Shown one piece after another: positions 44,237 to 55,000 of a DNA stretch of 64,000 nucleotides. The notes beneath the pieces are model-generated. The model had not been told where the DNA came from. It did not search any database and saw only the letters and a list, made by a program, of their open reading frames with translations. The DNA is from Micractinium sp. NFX-FRZ (lineage: Eukaryota; Chlorophyta; Trebouxiophyceae; Chlorellales; Chlorellaceae). Positions within the stretch are counted from its first letter, which is position 1, and each line of letters starts with the position of its first letter. Made by a program: the position numbers and the translations under genes. Location: assembly GCA_029339195.1 (NCBI GenBank), contig JAPTJF010000009.1:124001-188000 (forward strand), given 5' to 3'.

Positions 44237-47200
44237 TCAACGCCTGACAGGTGGAGGGCGTGGGGCCGGAGGGGGAGGGCGTGGGGAAGGGGGAGGGCGT
44301 GGGGAAGGAGGGGGAGGCGCAGGGGGCGGCTGGGGGCGTGGGGGCGGCGGGGAAGGGCGAGGCGGGGGACGTGGGGAGGGAGGGGGAGGCGGGGGAGGAC
44401 GAGGCCGGGGGGGCGGAGGGGATGGGGGGCGTGGGCGTGGGGGAGGAGGCGGGGGAGGGCGAGGGCGGGGCGGAGGAGGAGAAGGGGGAAGGGGCCGGGG
44501 AGGGGGTGGGGGAGGGGGAGGACGAGGGGATGGGGGGCGTGGGCGTGGGGGTGGAGGTGGAGGGGGGCGGGGGTTGGGAGGGGGAGGCCTCGGGAGTGGC
44601 GGGGGTGGGGAAGGGCGAGGTGGAGGTCTGGGCAGGGGTGGGGAAGGTGAGGGAGGTCGTGGGCGAGGTGGTGGTGGAGAGGGGGGCCGGGGCCGGGGCG
44701 GGGGCGGGGGAGGCGGCGGGCGGGGCGATGGAGGCCGGGGAAGTGGGGGGGGAGGGGAAGGCGAGGGCGGGCGCGGGGGGGAAGGTGAAGGCGGCGAGGG
44801 CGGGCGTGGGGGGGCAGGTGAAGGCGGCGGTGGGCGAGGTGAGGGAGGTGGAGGAGTCGGAGGGCGTGGGGAGGGAGGTGAAGGAGAAGGGGGGCGGGGG
44901 GAGGGAGGCGGCGGTGATGGCGGGCGTGGTGGGGCAGGTGAGGGCGGAGGCGGGCGAGGGGACGGAGGTGGTGGGCTGGGGGGCTTGGGGGAGGGCGGGG
45001 GAGGGCGCGGGGGTGGCTGGGGGCTGGGCGGAGGTGGCGCCAGCGGGACGTCACACATGTAGGCTCCAGCATACGAGGTGTACCGCGGGCTGGCGTTGGG
45101 GTCGCAGGGAGGGCAGGTGCCTGAGAAGCCCAGCAAGTCGTTGTATGTGCCTGCAGGGGGGGAGGGGAGGCGGGGCGTGGGGAGGGCAGGCACGCTGGTC
45201 AGTTCGGCAGGCAGGCAAGGGAGGCAGGCAGGCAAGGCAGGGGGAGCATAAGGGGAGGGCAAGCACAAGAGGAGGGCAGGCAACTCAGTGTGCTGGGTGC
45301 CAGGCAGGCGGGCGGCGGAAAGTTGAGGTGCTGGCCTCAGGGCGGGCAGGCACACACACCTGCCACACAGGCAGGCAGGCAGGAGTGGGGGGTTTAGGCA
45401 TGCCAGCGGAGGTGGGCGGCACCCAACTTGCGCACGGCTTGCCCTGATGAAGCCCCACTGGCGGGCATGCATGCTCGCTGCCAGGCACACCGGCTGGGGC
45501 GCGGGCGTGCACAGAAGCCCGGAATGGCAGTTCGGCACACCGCCTGGGCGTGCTGGGCATGCGAGTGTCGTGCAGCTGCTCACCTGCGGCGCAGGGCACC
45601 CGGGTTGTGCCGCCGCACGTGTGTCCCACGGGGCTGCACGGCAGGTGCGCAGGGGTAGGTGGGGCATGTCAGAAAGAAGGACTTGCCAGGGGGCAGGCCA
45701 AGGGTAGAGGGCAAGGTTGTGTTATGCAATGGCTGGCAGGAGCGCCGCCGCGCCCTCCGTCCTGCTCGCTGAGCAATCGGCGGCATGCCCCCAAATGGCC
45801 CGCCCAACAGCCGCCACCTGTCATACGTCCAGAACTATGATTATGCACCAGATGGGACAGTGCTCTCTCGTCGAGTAAGAGACAAGTGCAATGTAGCAAC
45901 GGAAGAGGACACGGCAGTACAGTGCAGCGTTGTGCTCACCAGGTGGGGCAGTACGCATCACCATCAAAGTAGCTGCCAGCCGGGCAGGAGACGTCTGGCG
46001 TGCTGGGCAGCGCCACTACCTGCCCGCCTGCCACTGTGGCAGTCACTGTGCAGGTCTGAAGGAGGGAGAGGGGCAGGGTAGGAGGGAGGGGAAAGAGGGA
46101 GGGGATGAGGTACCCAAGGAGGCAGGGGCAGCAGAAGGGTATCACAGGAGGGGGCCGCTTTTGTGGGAGGCACGAGTGTGCTGCAGCTGCTTCTTAAACA
46201 AACAAGGGGTCCAGCGAGGCTGGGAGGCCTTTCTATAACCGCCGCCGTCCCCACGTTCACCTTGACCACAGCAGGCCCAGCAGTTGTGTTGTGTTGTTGT
46301 GCCCATGCTTTCACTGTCCTGCCTCCCCCCTCACCTTGACCACACCAGAGCCAGCAGGCTTGATGAACGCCGTGTTCCCGCTTTCAGCCGGGTCCGTTGT
46401 GGCTGCAAAGTATTTGAGGGTGACGCTGGCGCCGGATGCGGGGTCAATGGCAAGCATGAGAGACCTGTAGGGGCAGGGTGCAGAAGCAGGGGGCGGGCGG
46501 TGGGAAGTGCACTGGAGAGAGGGAAATGTGCACAAGAGGCTCCTCACGGGCAACATGACCTTTAGCAGGGCACTCTTACGGCTGCCTTCAGCTCACTCAA
46601 CCGGTCCTGGGCCATGTGAGTGCAGGAGTGTTGCATGTGGCCTCCTCGGAGGCGTTTGGCACCTGCTTGTCGGTCTCTGACTAGTTGAACTCACTTGTCA
46701 GAGTTGGGGGCCATGAGGGTTCGGATTGTGGTCGGGCTTTGGTAGTAGGCGGTCATGAGGATGGAGCCGTAACTGGCGGGGCTGCCGTCGTAGGGGTCGG
46801 CACATGAGGGGTCGGTGATGGGGGCGACTTGAATCGAGCAGTCCTGCAGGGGGGTGAAGGGGGGAAGACAAGGGGGCACGTGGGAAGGTGGCAGGCCTGC
46901 CTAGGAGGGTGGGTGGATAGGCACACAGGCGGGTGTGCGACCTGCGGACAGGTGCTGTTACCCGGTTCGCACCAGCCTCAGGCCGCCTGCTCCGCAGACT
47001 CCGCCCGTCCAAGCTGCGCCCGGGCTAGATGCGGCCTGCCAGGACGGCACTGACAGGCGCCTCAAGACGAGACCAGCCCCACCCGGTGGTGGGAAGAAGA
47101 TTGGCGGGCACGGATGTTGTGCCTTGCCCCGCGCACAAGAAAAGCATGAGTCTTGATGCCCGGCATCTGCCGCCCATTTCACTGCTGCAGTGCTGTGTGC

Positions 47201-50200
47201 CTAGTAGGCAGAGGAGAAGTCAAGGCTGGGTGCCTTGCCGAGAAAACAAGTCAGAGCAGTGCTCACCCCGCCCACTGCCAGCGCCAGCTGCATCTTGGGG
47301 CTACTGCCGGTCTTCCAAGAGGCACACTTGGTCCACGCTTTCAGCTCGTACTGCCCTGCGGTACCGTCCAGGCCGCAGGTGGACATGGTGGGAACCGCGA
47401 GGATGTGGGTGCCTGCATTGGGGGCAAGGGGCAACGAGGGGAGGCGTCGGCACGGGCGGGCTGGGTTCATGATGCGGGGCAGGGGCGGCAGGGAAGTTGG
47501 AGGGACACCGGGAGCAGGCGTAAGTTCACAAAGACGGGAGGAGTAGGCGACGTGACTCTTCTGTGGGGCTGCGAGCGGTGGCAAGCAGGCTCCAGGGTGG
47601 CAGCAAGTGCTACAGGTGGTGGGCTGGCGGGCTGGCGCAGGGGGCCTGCAGAGGCACGCTGTGCTGCTTGTGCCCATGCTGTGCCTGCTGTGCTGTGCCC
47701 GCCCTGCTGGCGCTGACTCACCGGGGGTGGACTTGTTCTGCCCGGCCACAGGGACGCCGCTGGGGCAGACGCCCCCCGCGCACATCTCTGGGACACCCTT
47801 AAGGCAGCGCATGCAGTAGGTGGCGCCAGGAATCCAGGCATAGGAGTCGGAGGGGCTGCGGGGGTGGGTGAGGAGGTTGATGTTTGAAGCATAAGTTGAG
47901 GCTGTGTACGCAGAGCTTGCACAGGTGGCTCCGAGGGTCCAAGCGGAGCAGCCGGTGGGGCTGCGTCAGGCAGGCAGGCTGGCAGGCAGGGTGCGTAGTG
48001 TGAAAAAGGTGGCAAGGAGGCGAGGGTGGGGGCAGGCGCGCCAGCCAGGAGCCACCCAGGCGGGCCACAAGCACAAACACGCGCAGGGCTTCACGCCAGG
48101 CAGATCGTCCTGGCAGGGCCCGCGGGCGCATGTGCCATCTCTGTGCCCAGTCACTCCCCCAACTCATCATGTCTCACCACTGGAGGCAGCTGCTGGCGCC
48201 GCTGCCGGCGTTGTAGGTGCCGGTGGGGCAGGGCTTGCAGTCGGAGCTCCCTGCAGGCAGCACATGGGGGGGGGGGGGGGGGGGGGCAGGGCGGCGCTGG
48301 CTGCTTGGGGCGGTGCGGTTGTGCTGTGCCACCCTGCCCGCTTCCGACAAGTGGGGCACCGGCGGCTCTGCCCACAAACATGTAACCCTGGGTGTTTGCT
48401 TGTGCGCAAGCTGTTCCTCAGTACTCTCCCCCTTCTCTCCCCCCTGCAAGTCCACCCTCCGAAGGGAGAGGGGAGAGTCTCCCTCCCTCTGTATGCGTTC
48501 TCCCCATCCCCCCCTGCCCTGGACCCCTCACATCCAATGCACTCAACCCCAAACCCCTGGCAACCTCTCACCAATCACCTAACCTACTATACCCCCTAAA
48601 CCCCCGTCCCCCACTCACCCGTATCGCTAAAGGTGCCTGGCCCGCAAGGTAAGCACGAGCTTCCAACAGTAGAGTATGTGCCGGCCGGGCAGCCAGTGCA
48701 TCCGTAGCCATCACCGGCAGTGCCTGGAGGCAGACAGGCGGACGAGCAGGCAGGCGGGCGGGGGGGAGGAGGAGGAAAGGATGGGTAGCGGTTGCAGGCG
48801 GGGCAGGCCAGAAGTTACTGCAGCACCGACTGCGCCTGCCCAAGCCTTGTCCCCGCCCCCAGCCAACCCTTGCTCCAGCCCTCCCTCGAGACATCCGCCG
48901 CCGGCCAGTCGGAGCACAGCCTCCCTGCCTCCCTCCCTCCCTCCCTCCCTCCCCCCTGCCTGCTCACCTGCGGGGCACAGGCCGCACACTTTGAAGCTCG
49001 GGCTGCTCACGGTCACCACGCCAATGGTGTTGGCTGGGCAGGCGAGCGCCGCGTTGCTGATGCAGGCGGCGTGCGTGATGCTGGCGTGAGAGATTTCGGA
49101 GCAGTTGCGGGCCTTTGTGAGGGGGGACCCGACATCATCCAAAAGGTCGGCGGATGCCACGGTTGTCTGCATGAAGACGTGGTGCCAGCATGAACAGAGG
49201 AAAGCAGGGAGAGAAGCAAGGGTTTGGGGGCAGGGCGGCGCACATGCCGTTCGCCGAGGAGGTCGGCAGTTGCCGGCCCCCCTGCCCCTGCAACCCCCAT
49301 TCTTAGTCACACCAGCCTCACGCCCGCCGCACTCCCTTAGGGTTCTGTATTCCGCCCCAGCGTAGCTCCCACATTGTTTATTTCCTGTTCATCAAGTCCT
49401 GACTCACCGCTGAGATGGCATACACCAGGCTGGGCAGGTTGGTGCGCTTGACCACCGCCATGCCGGGCAGCCAGTCTAGGTCTGGCACCGGCAGGTCCCG
49501 CTTGTACTCCCCATCCGCATCAAACCCTGCGCACGGCCAGGCACGCACACGCATGCATGGTGACCTCTGAGCAAAGCGTGCGGCGTATGCGGTTGTTTTG
49601 AATACATCAGAGGCGTGTGCAGTTGGGCAGCGCTGCCTCCCCAGCTGGCCGGCCTCGGCACCTATGCAAGGTGGGCAAATCGGGCCCCTCTTGGCCCCTC
49701 TTCATCCATCCAGGGCTGCGCACAGCCTGGCAGCCAGCCCAGGGGGCAGCACGTCCCGCCTGCCCACCCGCACCGTAGATGGCCCCTCGGAACGCCCGGA
49801 TGATGGCGCTCTTGACCGCCTCCAGCTTGGTGCCGCCCTCGTAAGGAGTGACCCAGGCGCCCCGGCTGATAGGGCACTCCCTGAGCACGTCATACACCTT
49901 GCTCTCGTCCCCCGCCCAGATAGCATCCACAAAAGAGCCGGCGGCGTTCAGGGGCAGGATTGAGACCTGCGCTTGGGGGCAGGGGTGGAGGGGTGGAGGG
50001 AGGGCGGAAGGGAGGGCTGGCGCGGCGCTCGGTGCACGGGATGGAGGCCTGAGCTTGAGGGGAAGGCAGGGGGTGAAGAAGTGGGGAAAGATGGTATGCG
50101 AGGGAGTGCTGGCGTGGTGTTGAGCGGCAGGATTCAGATGTGCTCATGGGCGGGGGGGGGGTCCGGGAGGCAGGGAGGGCGGCACCGGGGGCGAGGGCTG

Positions 50201-50781
50201 GCAGGAGTGGCCAATATGGAAGCGGGAGGGGACCTGACCTTGCATGCCGCGTCAATGTTGATTCTTAGGCTGGTCAGGCACTTGGCGATGGGATCTGTGC
50301 TGCCGGTGGGGGCAAGTAGGTCGAGCCTGACGGCGCCTGCAGCCGGCGCAGGGTGCAGGCTGGCAGGAGCATGTCGGAGGCGGGCGACAGAAGCATGGGG
50401 CACCAGCGCATGATCATGCAGGAGCTTAAATAATCGGATGCCATGCAGCGTGTATTAGCTGTGCGGTGGGCAAGCTGTCAATGCTGGTCCAGGCTTGAGA
50501 GCCTCGGCCAGGTGGCGACAGAAGCAAGTGCATGTGACGAGCGGTGGAGGCAGCAAGATGCGCCGGGCAAAAGCTGCACGTACTGCACCCGCTGCCTGGT
50601 TGCGGCCCGCATTCAGACCCGATGCAGTAGGCATGCCGGATGCGATGCCCGGGGGTGGGTGTGCCAAGCGGCAGCCAGCAGAGAGCTTACCGCTTGTGCA
50701 GGTGAAGGCGGCGGCAGCGCCGGTGGCCGAGCCAGCCAGCAGCAGCAGGAGGGCTGCGCAGGCCCTGGCCGCGACTGCCAT
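44237..50781 (-). CDS. secreted Cys-repeat protein B with polyproline tail, 14 exons
   Basis: The model is complement(join(44237..45150,45584..45633,45940..46055,46335..46464,46695..46843,47267..47412,47722..47855,48178..48250,48619..48723,48968..49166,49408..49526,49774..49966,50239..50336,50691..50781)), 838 residues. A signal peptide (MAVAARACAALLLLLAGSAT) precedes an unrecognised N-terminal domain, residues ~31-230 (DPIAKCLTSLRINIDAACK, FVDAIWAGDESKVYDVL, PDLDWLPGMAVVKRTNLPSL). GCC2/GCC3 modules (CTGCPAGTYS, CKPCPTGTYN) follow, then a second unrecognised domain, ~340-480 (CGLDGTAGQYELKAWTKCAS, DCSIQVAPITDPSCADP, SLMLAIDPASG). From about residue 580 the chain is almost pure Pro/Ser/Arg (PPPPSPRPPPP), like hydroxyproline-rich wall glycoproteins and the spacer of pherophorins. 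It is a tandem paralogue of gene C, sharing exon lengths 105, 73, 146, 149 and 130. Function is probably extracellular matrix, by inference. Confidence 0.8.
46255..46290 (-). repeat. decayed copy of gene B exon 11 end in intron 11
   Basis: TTCACCTTGACCACA with the following GCAGG..CCAGCAG repeats the exon 11 donor end at about 46329-46362, offset by about 74 bases. The copy even retains a GTGAAC where the donor GTGAGG stands. Confidence 0.8.
48266..48286 (+). repeat. run of 21 G (C on the coding strand)
   Basis: On the coding strand this is an uninterrupted C tract shortly before the exon 7 acceptor of gene B. It is a plausible but extreme polypyrimidine tract and a likely length-variable site. 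Confidence 0.85.
50032..50152 (-). repeat. two decayed copies of gene B exon 3 start in intron 2
   Basis: The blocks at about 50032-50073 and 50121-50152 both resemble 49951-49988, which spans the start of exon 3 and its acceptor. They share GGCAGGATT, GAGCTTG and GTGCTCATGGGCGG-like strings. The paralogue C has no intron at this position. Confidence 0.65.
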
Positions 50782-52023
50782 TGTGTCGGCACCCGGAATT
50801 CAGGAACCTCCAAGTCAGGGGGCGGCACTGGCGAGAACAGGAGGCGGCGAATGGCCGCCCAAGAAGTCGGCACTGGCGGCACCTCACAGGTGCGCTGCGG
50901 TGGGCATTGCTAATCGAACATGCCCCTTGTTTGCCGGCTCCGGAGCTGGAGTTTGAGGGCGCAGCTGGGTTCGTGAACGGGGAGGAAGGTGCCCCCGCCA
51001 CGGCACACCCGGTTAACTTGTGCAACGAAGCTTTCTATAACGGCCCGGGCTCTAAATCAATGCTCCGGATACACTGTGCCAAGCTAACCGTTGGCCCCGC
51101 TGCTGCCCGTGAACGGGAACGAGTGTCGTACGCAGGCTCGAAACGCGGCCGCCCGGGGCTTCCAGGCATACATGAAGCCGCGGCTTCGGGCGCCCGGGAT
51201 GCGGTGGGCCCCCGCAATGAGCGAAGAGCGCGCCGGCAGCTCACCATAACCAGCCTGGTCCCTGCCGGCAGCTGACGGCGGCGGTGGCGCAGTACCAAAA
51301 CCAGCTGCGCAGGGGTATCGCGTGGCCCGGGAATCCCCTGGCCGGTGCACGCCCTTGGTAGCAGTTCGCCTCCTCATCAGGGTTCTAGGGTTCATGTTTA
51401 CTAGGAAAGGAGTATTCAATACACGTCGTTCATAGGGCGGTGCGGGAGGGCCCAAGCGCAGCAAAAGCGCTCCTGCCCGGCGGCTCAGAGCAATGCAGCC
51501 GCAGCAGGGTGGCTCGAGCCAGGCCCTGGCGGGGCAAAGGGAAGGGCTGTTGCTGTGCTTGGGCCTCAGGCCACCGCAAAACGGGGCTGGGGGCTGGCAC
51601 AGGCCAGGCCTAGCATCAGCGCCCAAAGCGTAGAATAGCCATGTTGAGCTCAAGGAAAAAGGCACACCATGTGCGCGCCCCGCGGGGAGGGAGGCGGGTG
51701 CGCAGGCAATACTGACGCGGGTACCGTGCCAGCAGGCAAGGCAGAGCCGCAGGTGTGACGGCGCGAGGGGGTGTGATAGGGGTGTGAGAGGGGAATAAAA
51801 GCACAGGCAAATGGTGGCGCTGCCACAGCGTCAGCGCCCCGGGCGTGGGACCAGGCCTGCCGCCGCGGCGCGCGGTGCGAAAGAGCGGGGTTGGGAGGAA
51901 CCCGCTCCTGCTGGCACTCGAACCTGCCAGCCGCACATTAGTTGGGTGTTGAGTGAGGCAGAGCGGGCTGGGGCAGAGCTGCAAATGAGCTGCTGCTGCT
52001 CTGGGCGCCGCCGCTTGGCACGC
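50782..52023. promoter_or_regulatory. intergenic: promoter of gene B and 3' flank of gene C
   Basis: Both genes read on the minus strand. No additional gene or clear TGTAA signal was recognised in these 1.2 kb. Confidence 0.45.
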
Positions 52024-55000
52024 TCAGAAGGAGCGCAGGCGCCGGACCTGCAGGAAAGGAGAGAGGAGGGAGGAGGGATGGAAGCCTTAGTGAACGCAGA
52101 TTGGAGCCAGAAATGAATGCTGGGTGGAGCGGCAGGAGGGGCAAGGCAGGCAGGGGGACGCGCCGGGTGCGGGGAGGCTGGGCGGTTAAGTATACAAGGC
52201 CCCATGCGTGTGCTTTAAGGGGCCGAGCAGGCGGCATTCAAGCGTGGAGGTCGGGGGAGCAGACAGGAGCACACAGAAGGCAACACCAGCACAGCTCGGC
52301 TGGCAGGCTGGGAGGCAGGCAGGCCATGACGTGGCAGGCACATGTCCCACAACAAAGCGTGCACAGCACACCTGGGGGCGGATGGTCTGGCACTTGGACT
52401 GCCCCGTGAGGCCACGGGTGTTGCTGCCCGCGGGGCTGCAAGCAAGACAGGAGAGGCAGCAGGGGCAGGGAGGCGAGTCAGGGATTGCTGCGGCACTGGG
52501 GCGGGCGAGGTGCCCATACCGGCTGCAGAGCAGAGCAAACTACCGCACCCTGACCCCCCACCCCGCCGGCCCGCAGGGACGACGGGCACACAGTGCACGC
52601 AAGTGAGGAGTCCCGAGGCAGCGGTGCGCAGGCAGGGCAGCGGGGGCGCCTCCCTCACCACTTGGTGCAGGCCATGAGGGCGCGGGGGTCCTGGGCGGTG
52701 TTGCCACCCAGGGAGAAGGTGTTGATCGGGCTGCAAGCACGAGCGGGGGGTGGGGCGCGGAGCGGGCACGTGTTCAGGGGGCGGGGCAGGTGCTGAGCGA
52801 GGGTCCCGCCCAGCGTCCGCTCTGATCGACAAGCGAGCACAATACAAACGAAGACACATTGTTATACATGCGCTGATGCATTAATACATTGCGGGCAGCA
52901 GCTCTCTGTCGCAGGGCTGCCCCTCGCAGCGTAGCAGCAAGGTGCAGCAGGGTTTGCCGCAGAGCAGCGAGGCAGAAGTGCGGCACGCTGTCCCTGTGTG
53001 CCTCTCCCCGCTGTGCCGCTGCCTCTGCACCCGTGGGAGGCAGCAAGGCAGCATTGGCGGCGGGCCGGGGGCTCACCAGGGTGTGCACATGCGCAGGCCC
53101 TCCCGGTTGGAGAAGGTGCCCCGGGGGCAGGGGCCCTCCTTGCGCATCGCGTTGGTGGGGCACTGGAAGCCCTTTGGGCACTGCAGATAGACGGAGGGGA
53201 CCAGCGCAGTGTGAGGAGCGTGAGTGCTGGAGGTGCTGCTGGGGTTGAGGGGGCGGTTCCTGCCTGCTGCCGCTGTGCCCCCTGGCTGCCATGGTGACTT
53301 TCGGCCCACAAGCATTCTGGCCCGGTGCATGCATCCATGCCCCGCTACTGCACGCTTTGGCAGAACTGCACAGCTGGCGTGCGCACCAGGCGGCAGGAGG
53401 CGCTCTTGGGGCTGGGGGCATAGGTGCCGGGCTTGCTGCAGCAAGGGGGAAGGCACGGGGAGCAGGGGCGGGCCGGGCGTCAGAGCGTGCGCATGGCGCC
53501 GCGCGGTGTCTACGCTGCTCGCGCTTCCCACACTCACGGCTCGACCCCAGAGGGCAGGTATGCCAGTGCCCTGCTGCTGCTTGCAGCTTGTGCCAAGCCA
53601 GCTCTGAATTCGTTGCTGGCGCTCACCAGGGGCTGCAGGCGGCGGCGCCGGCGGGCGCCGAGTAGCCGGCGAGGCAGTCCAGGCAGCTGGTGGCCTGGCC
53701 GGCGGAGTAGGTGCCGGCGGGGCAGGTCTTGCACTCCTTGGAGCCCAGGGCGTTGTTGTACTTGCCGGGGGCGCAGGGGTTGCAGTTGTCCATTGCCTCC
53801 TCGTCGTTCCAGGAGCCGCGGGGGCTGCACAGCACGCACAGCACGCACACAGCGCGTTAGGGCACAGGCAGGGTCGAGCCTGGCGGGGGGGAGAAACTTC
53901 TTACAAAGGGACTGCCTGGAAAGGGACAACTGTGCATCCCTTTGCCCTCCTTTGGCATAGAAAGGGACAGAACAAGACGCTGCACACAGCTAAGGCGGGC
54001 AGTGTTGCAGACTGGAGCGGCGTGTGCTGACGTGCTCACCAGGCGGTGGTGACAAATGCGCCGGTGGTGTTGATGAAGGTGCCAGCGGGGGCGGGCTTGC
54101 AGTCTGTGCCGACCTCGTTGTTGTAGTAGCCAATGGGGCAGTCGGTGCACTCCACGTTGCCGACGTCCTGGGTCATCGTGCCACGTGGGCAGTTCAGGCA
54201 GGAGGAGGCGCCAAAGGTGGGGCGGTACTTGTTCTTCTGCAAGCGTTGAGAAGCGGGGGAGGCGCAAGGGGGACGCACACACAGGTGCCGTGATGGGGGA
54301 GAAGCGGGAGGGGCGCCACTGCAGGCAGGCAGCAAACAGCAAGGTGGGGTGGCATGGGAATGCAGCGGGCTGTTGGCGGGGGGCGGGAGGGTTAGGGTTT
54401 AGGGTTTACCTCACAAGGCTCGCAGGTGTTCGACTCAGTGGTGGTGAGGTTAGAGCGGGCGATGCTCATGAAGAAGCCGGGGCGGCTGCACGGGCAGGGC
54501 GGTTGCGTGTGTTGGGGTTGCGGTTAAGAGTAGCCCAAGCGACGGGAGCGACATGTTGCTTGCTGGCGTAGCGTGGTCCCTAAGCAAACAGTGCCTGCCT
54601 GGCTGCCCGGCTGGCACACCACTCGGGGCCCTGGGACAGCACGAGAGCCCGCTGTCCAACACATGGCATGCCGAGTATTGTTCTACTTTCTGTTTCCTGT
54701 TCTTCCTTCCTTCCTTTGGTGTCGATTGAAGCTTTGAGGAAACGGCCTGCCAGATGTACAGGCGGTGTACCACGCGCACGACACTCACCACATGACGCAG
54801 TCCATCTTGGAGGAGGAGCCCACCTCCATGCCGGCACCGCAGTCCACGCACTCCGAGCTGCACGGCAGGAAGCAGGGGCCACGCAGCGAAGCAGTCTGTG
54901 CAAGGCACGGGGCAGGCCGGGGCAGCCTGGAAGCGCGTTTAGATGGCGGGTATCCAGAAGGGTATCCAGAGGGAGGTCTGCTGGTTAAGCCGATGTGACT

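Noticed and set aside
43935..45062. Long Gly/Arg-rich open frame on the plus strand (375 codons)
   Set aside because: It is the antisense of the polyproline exon of gene B. Pro codons CCN read as GGN on the other strand, so an open frame is expected there. The minus-strand exon continues correctly from spliced, recognisable upstream sequence.
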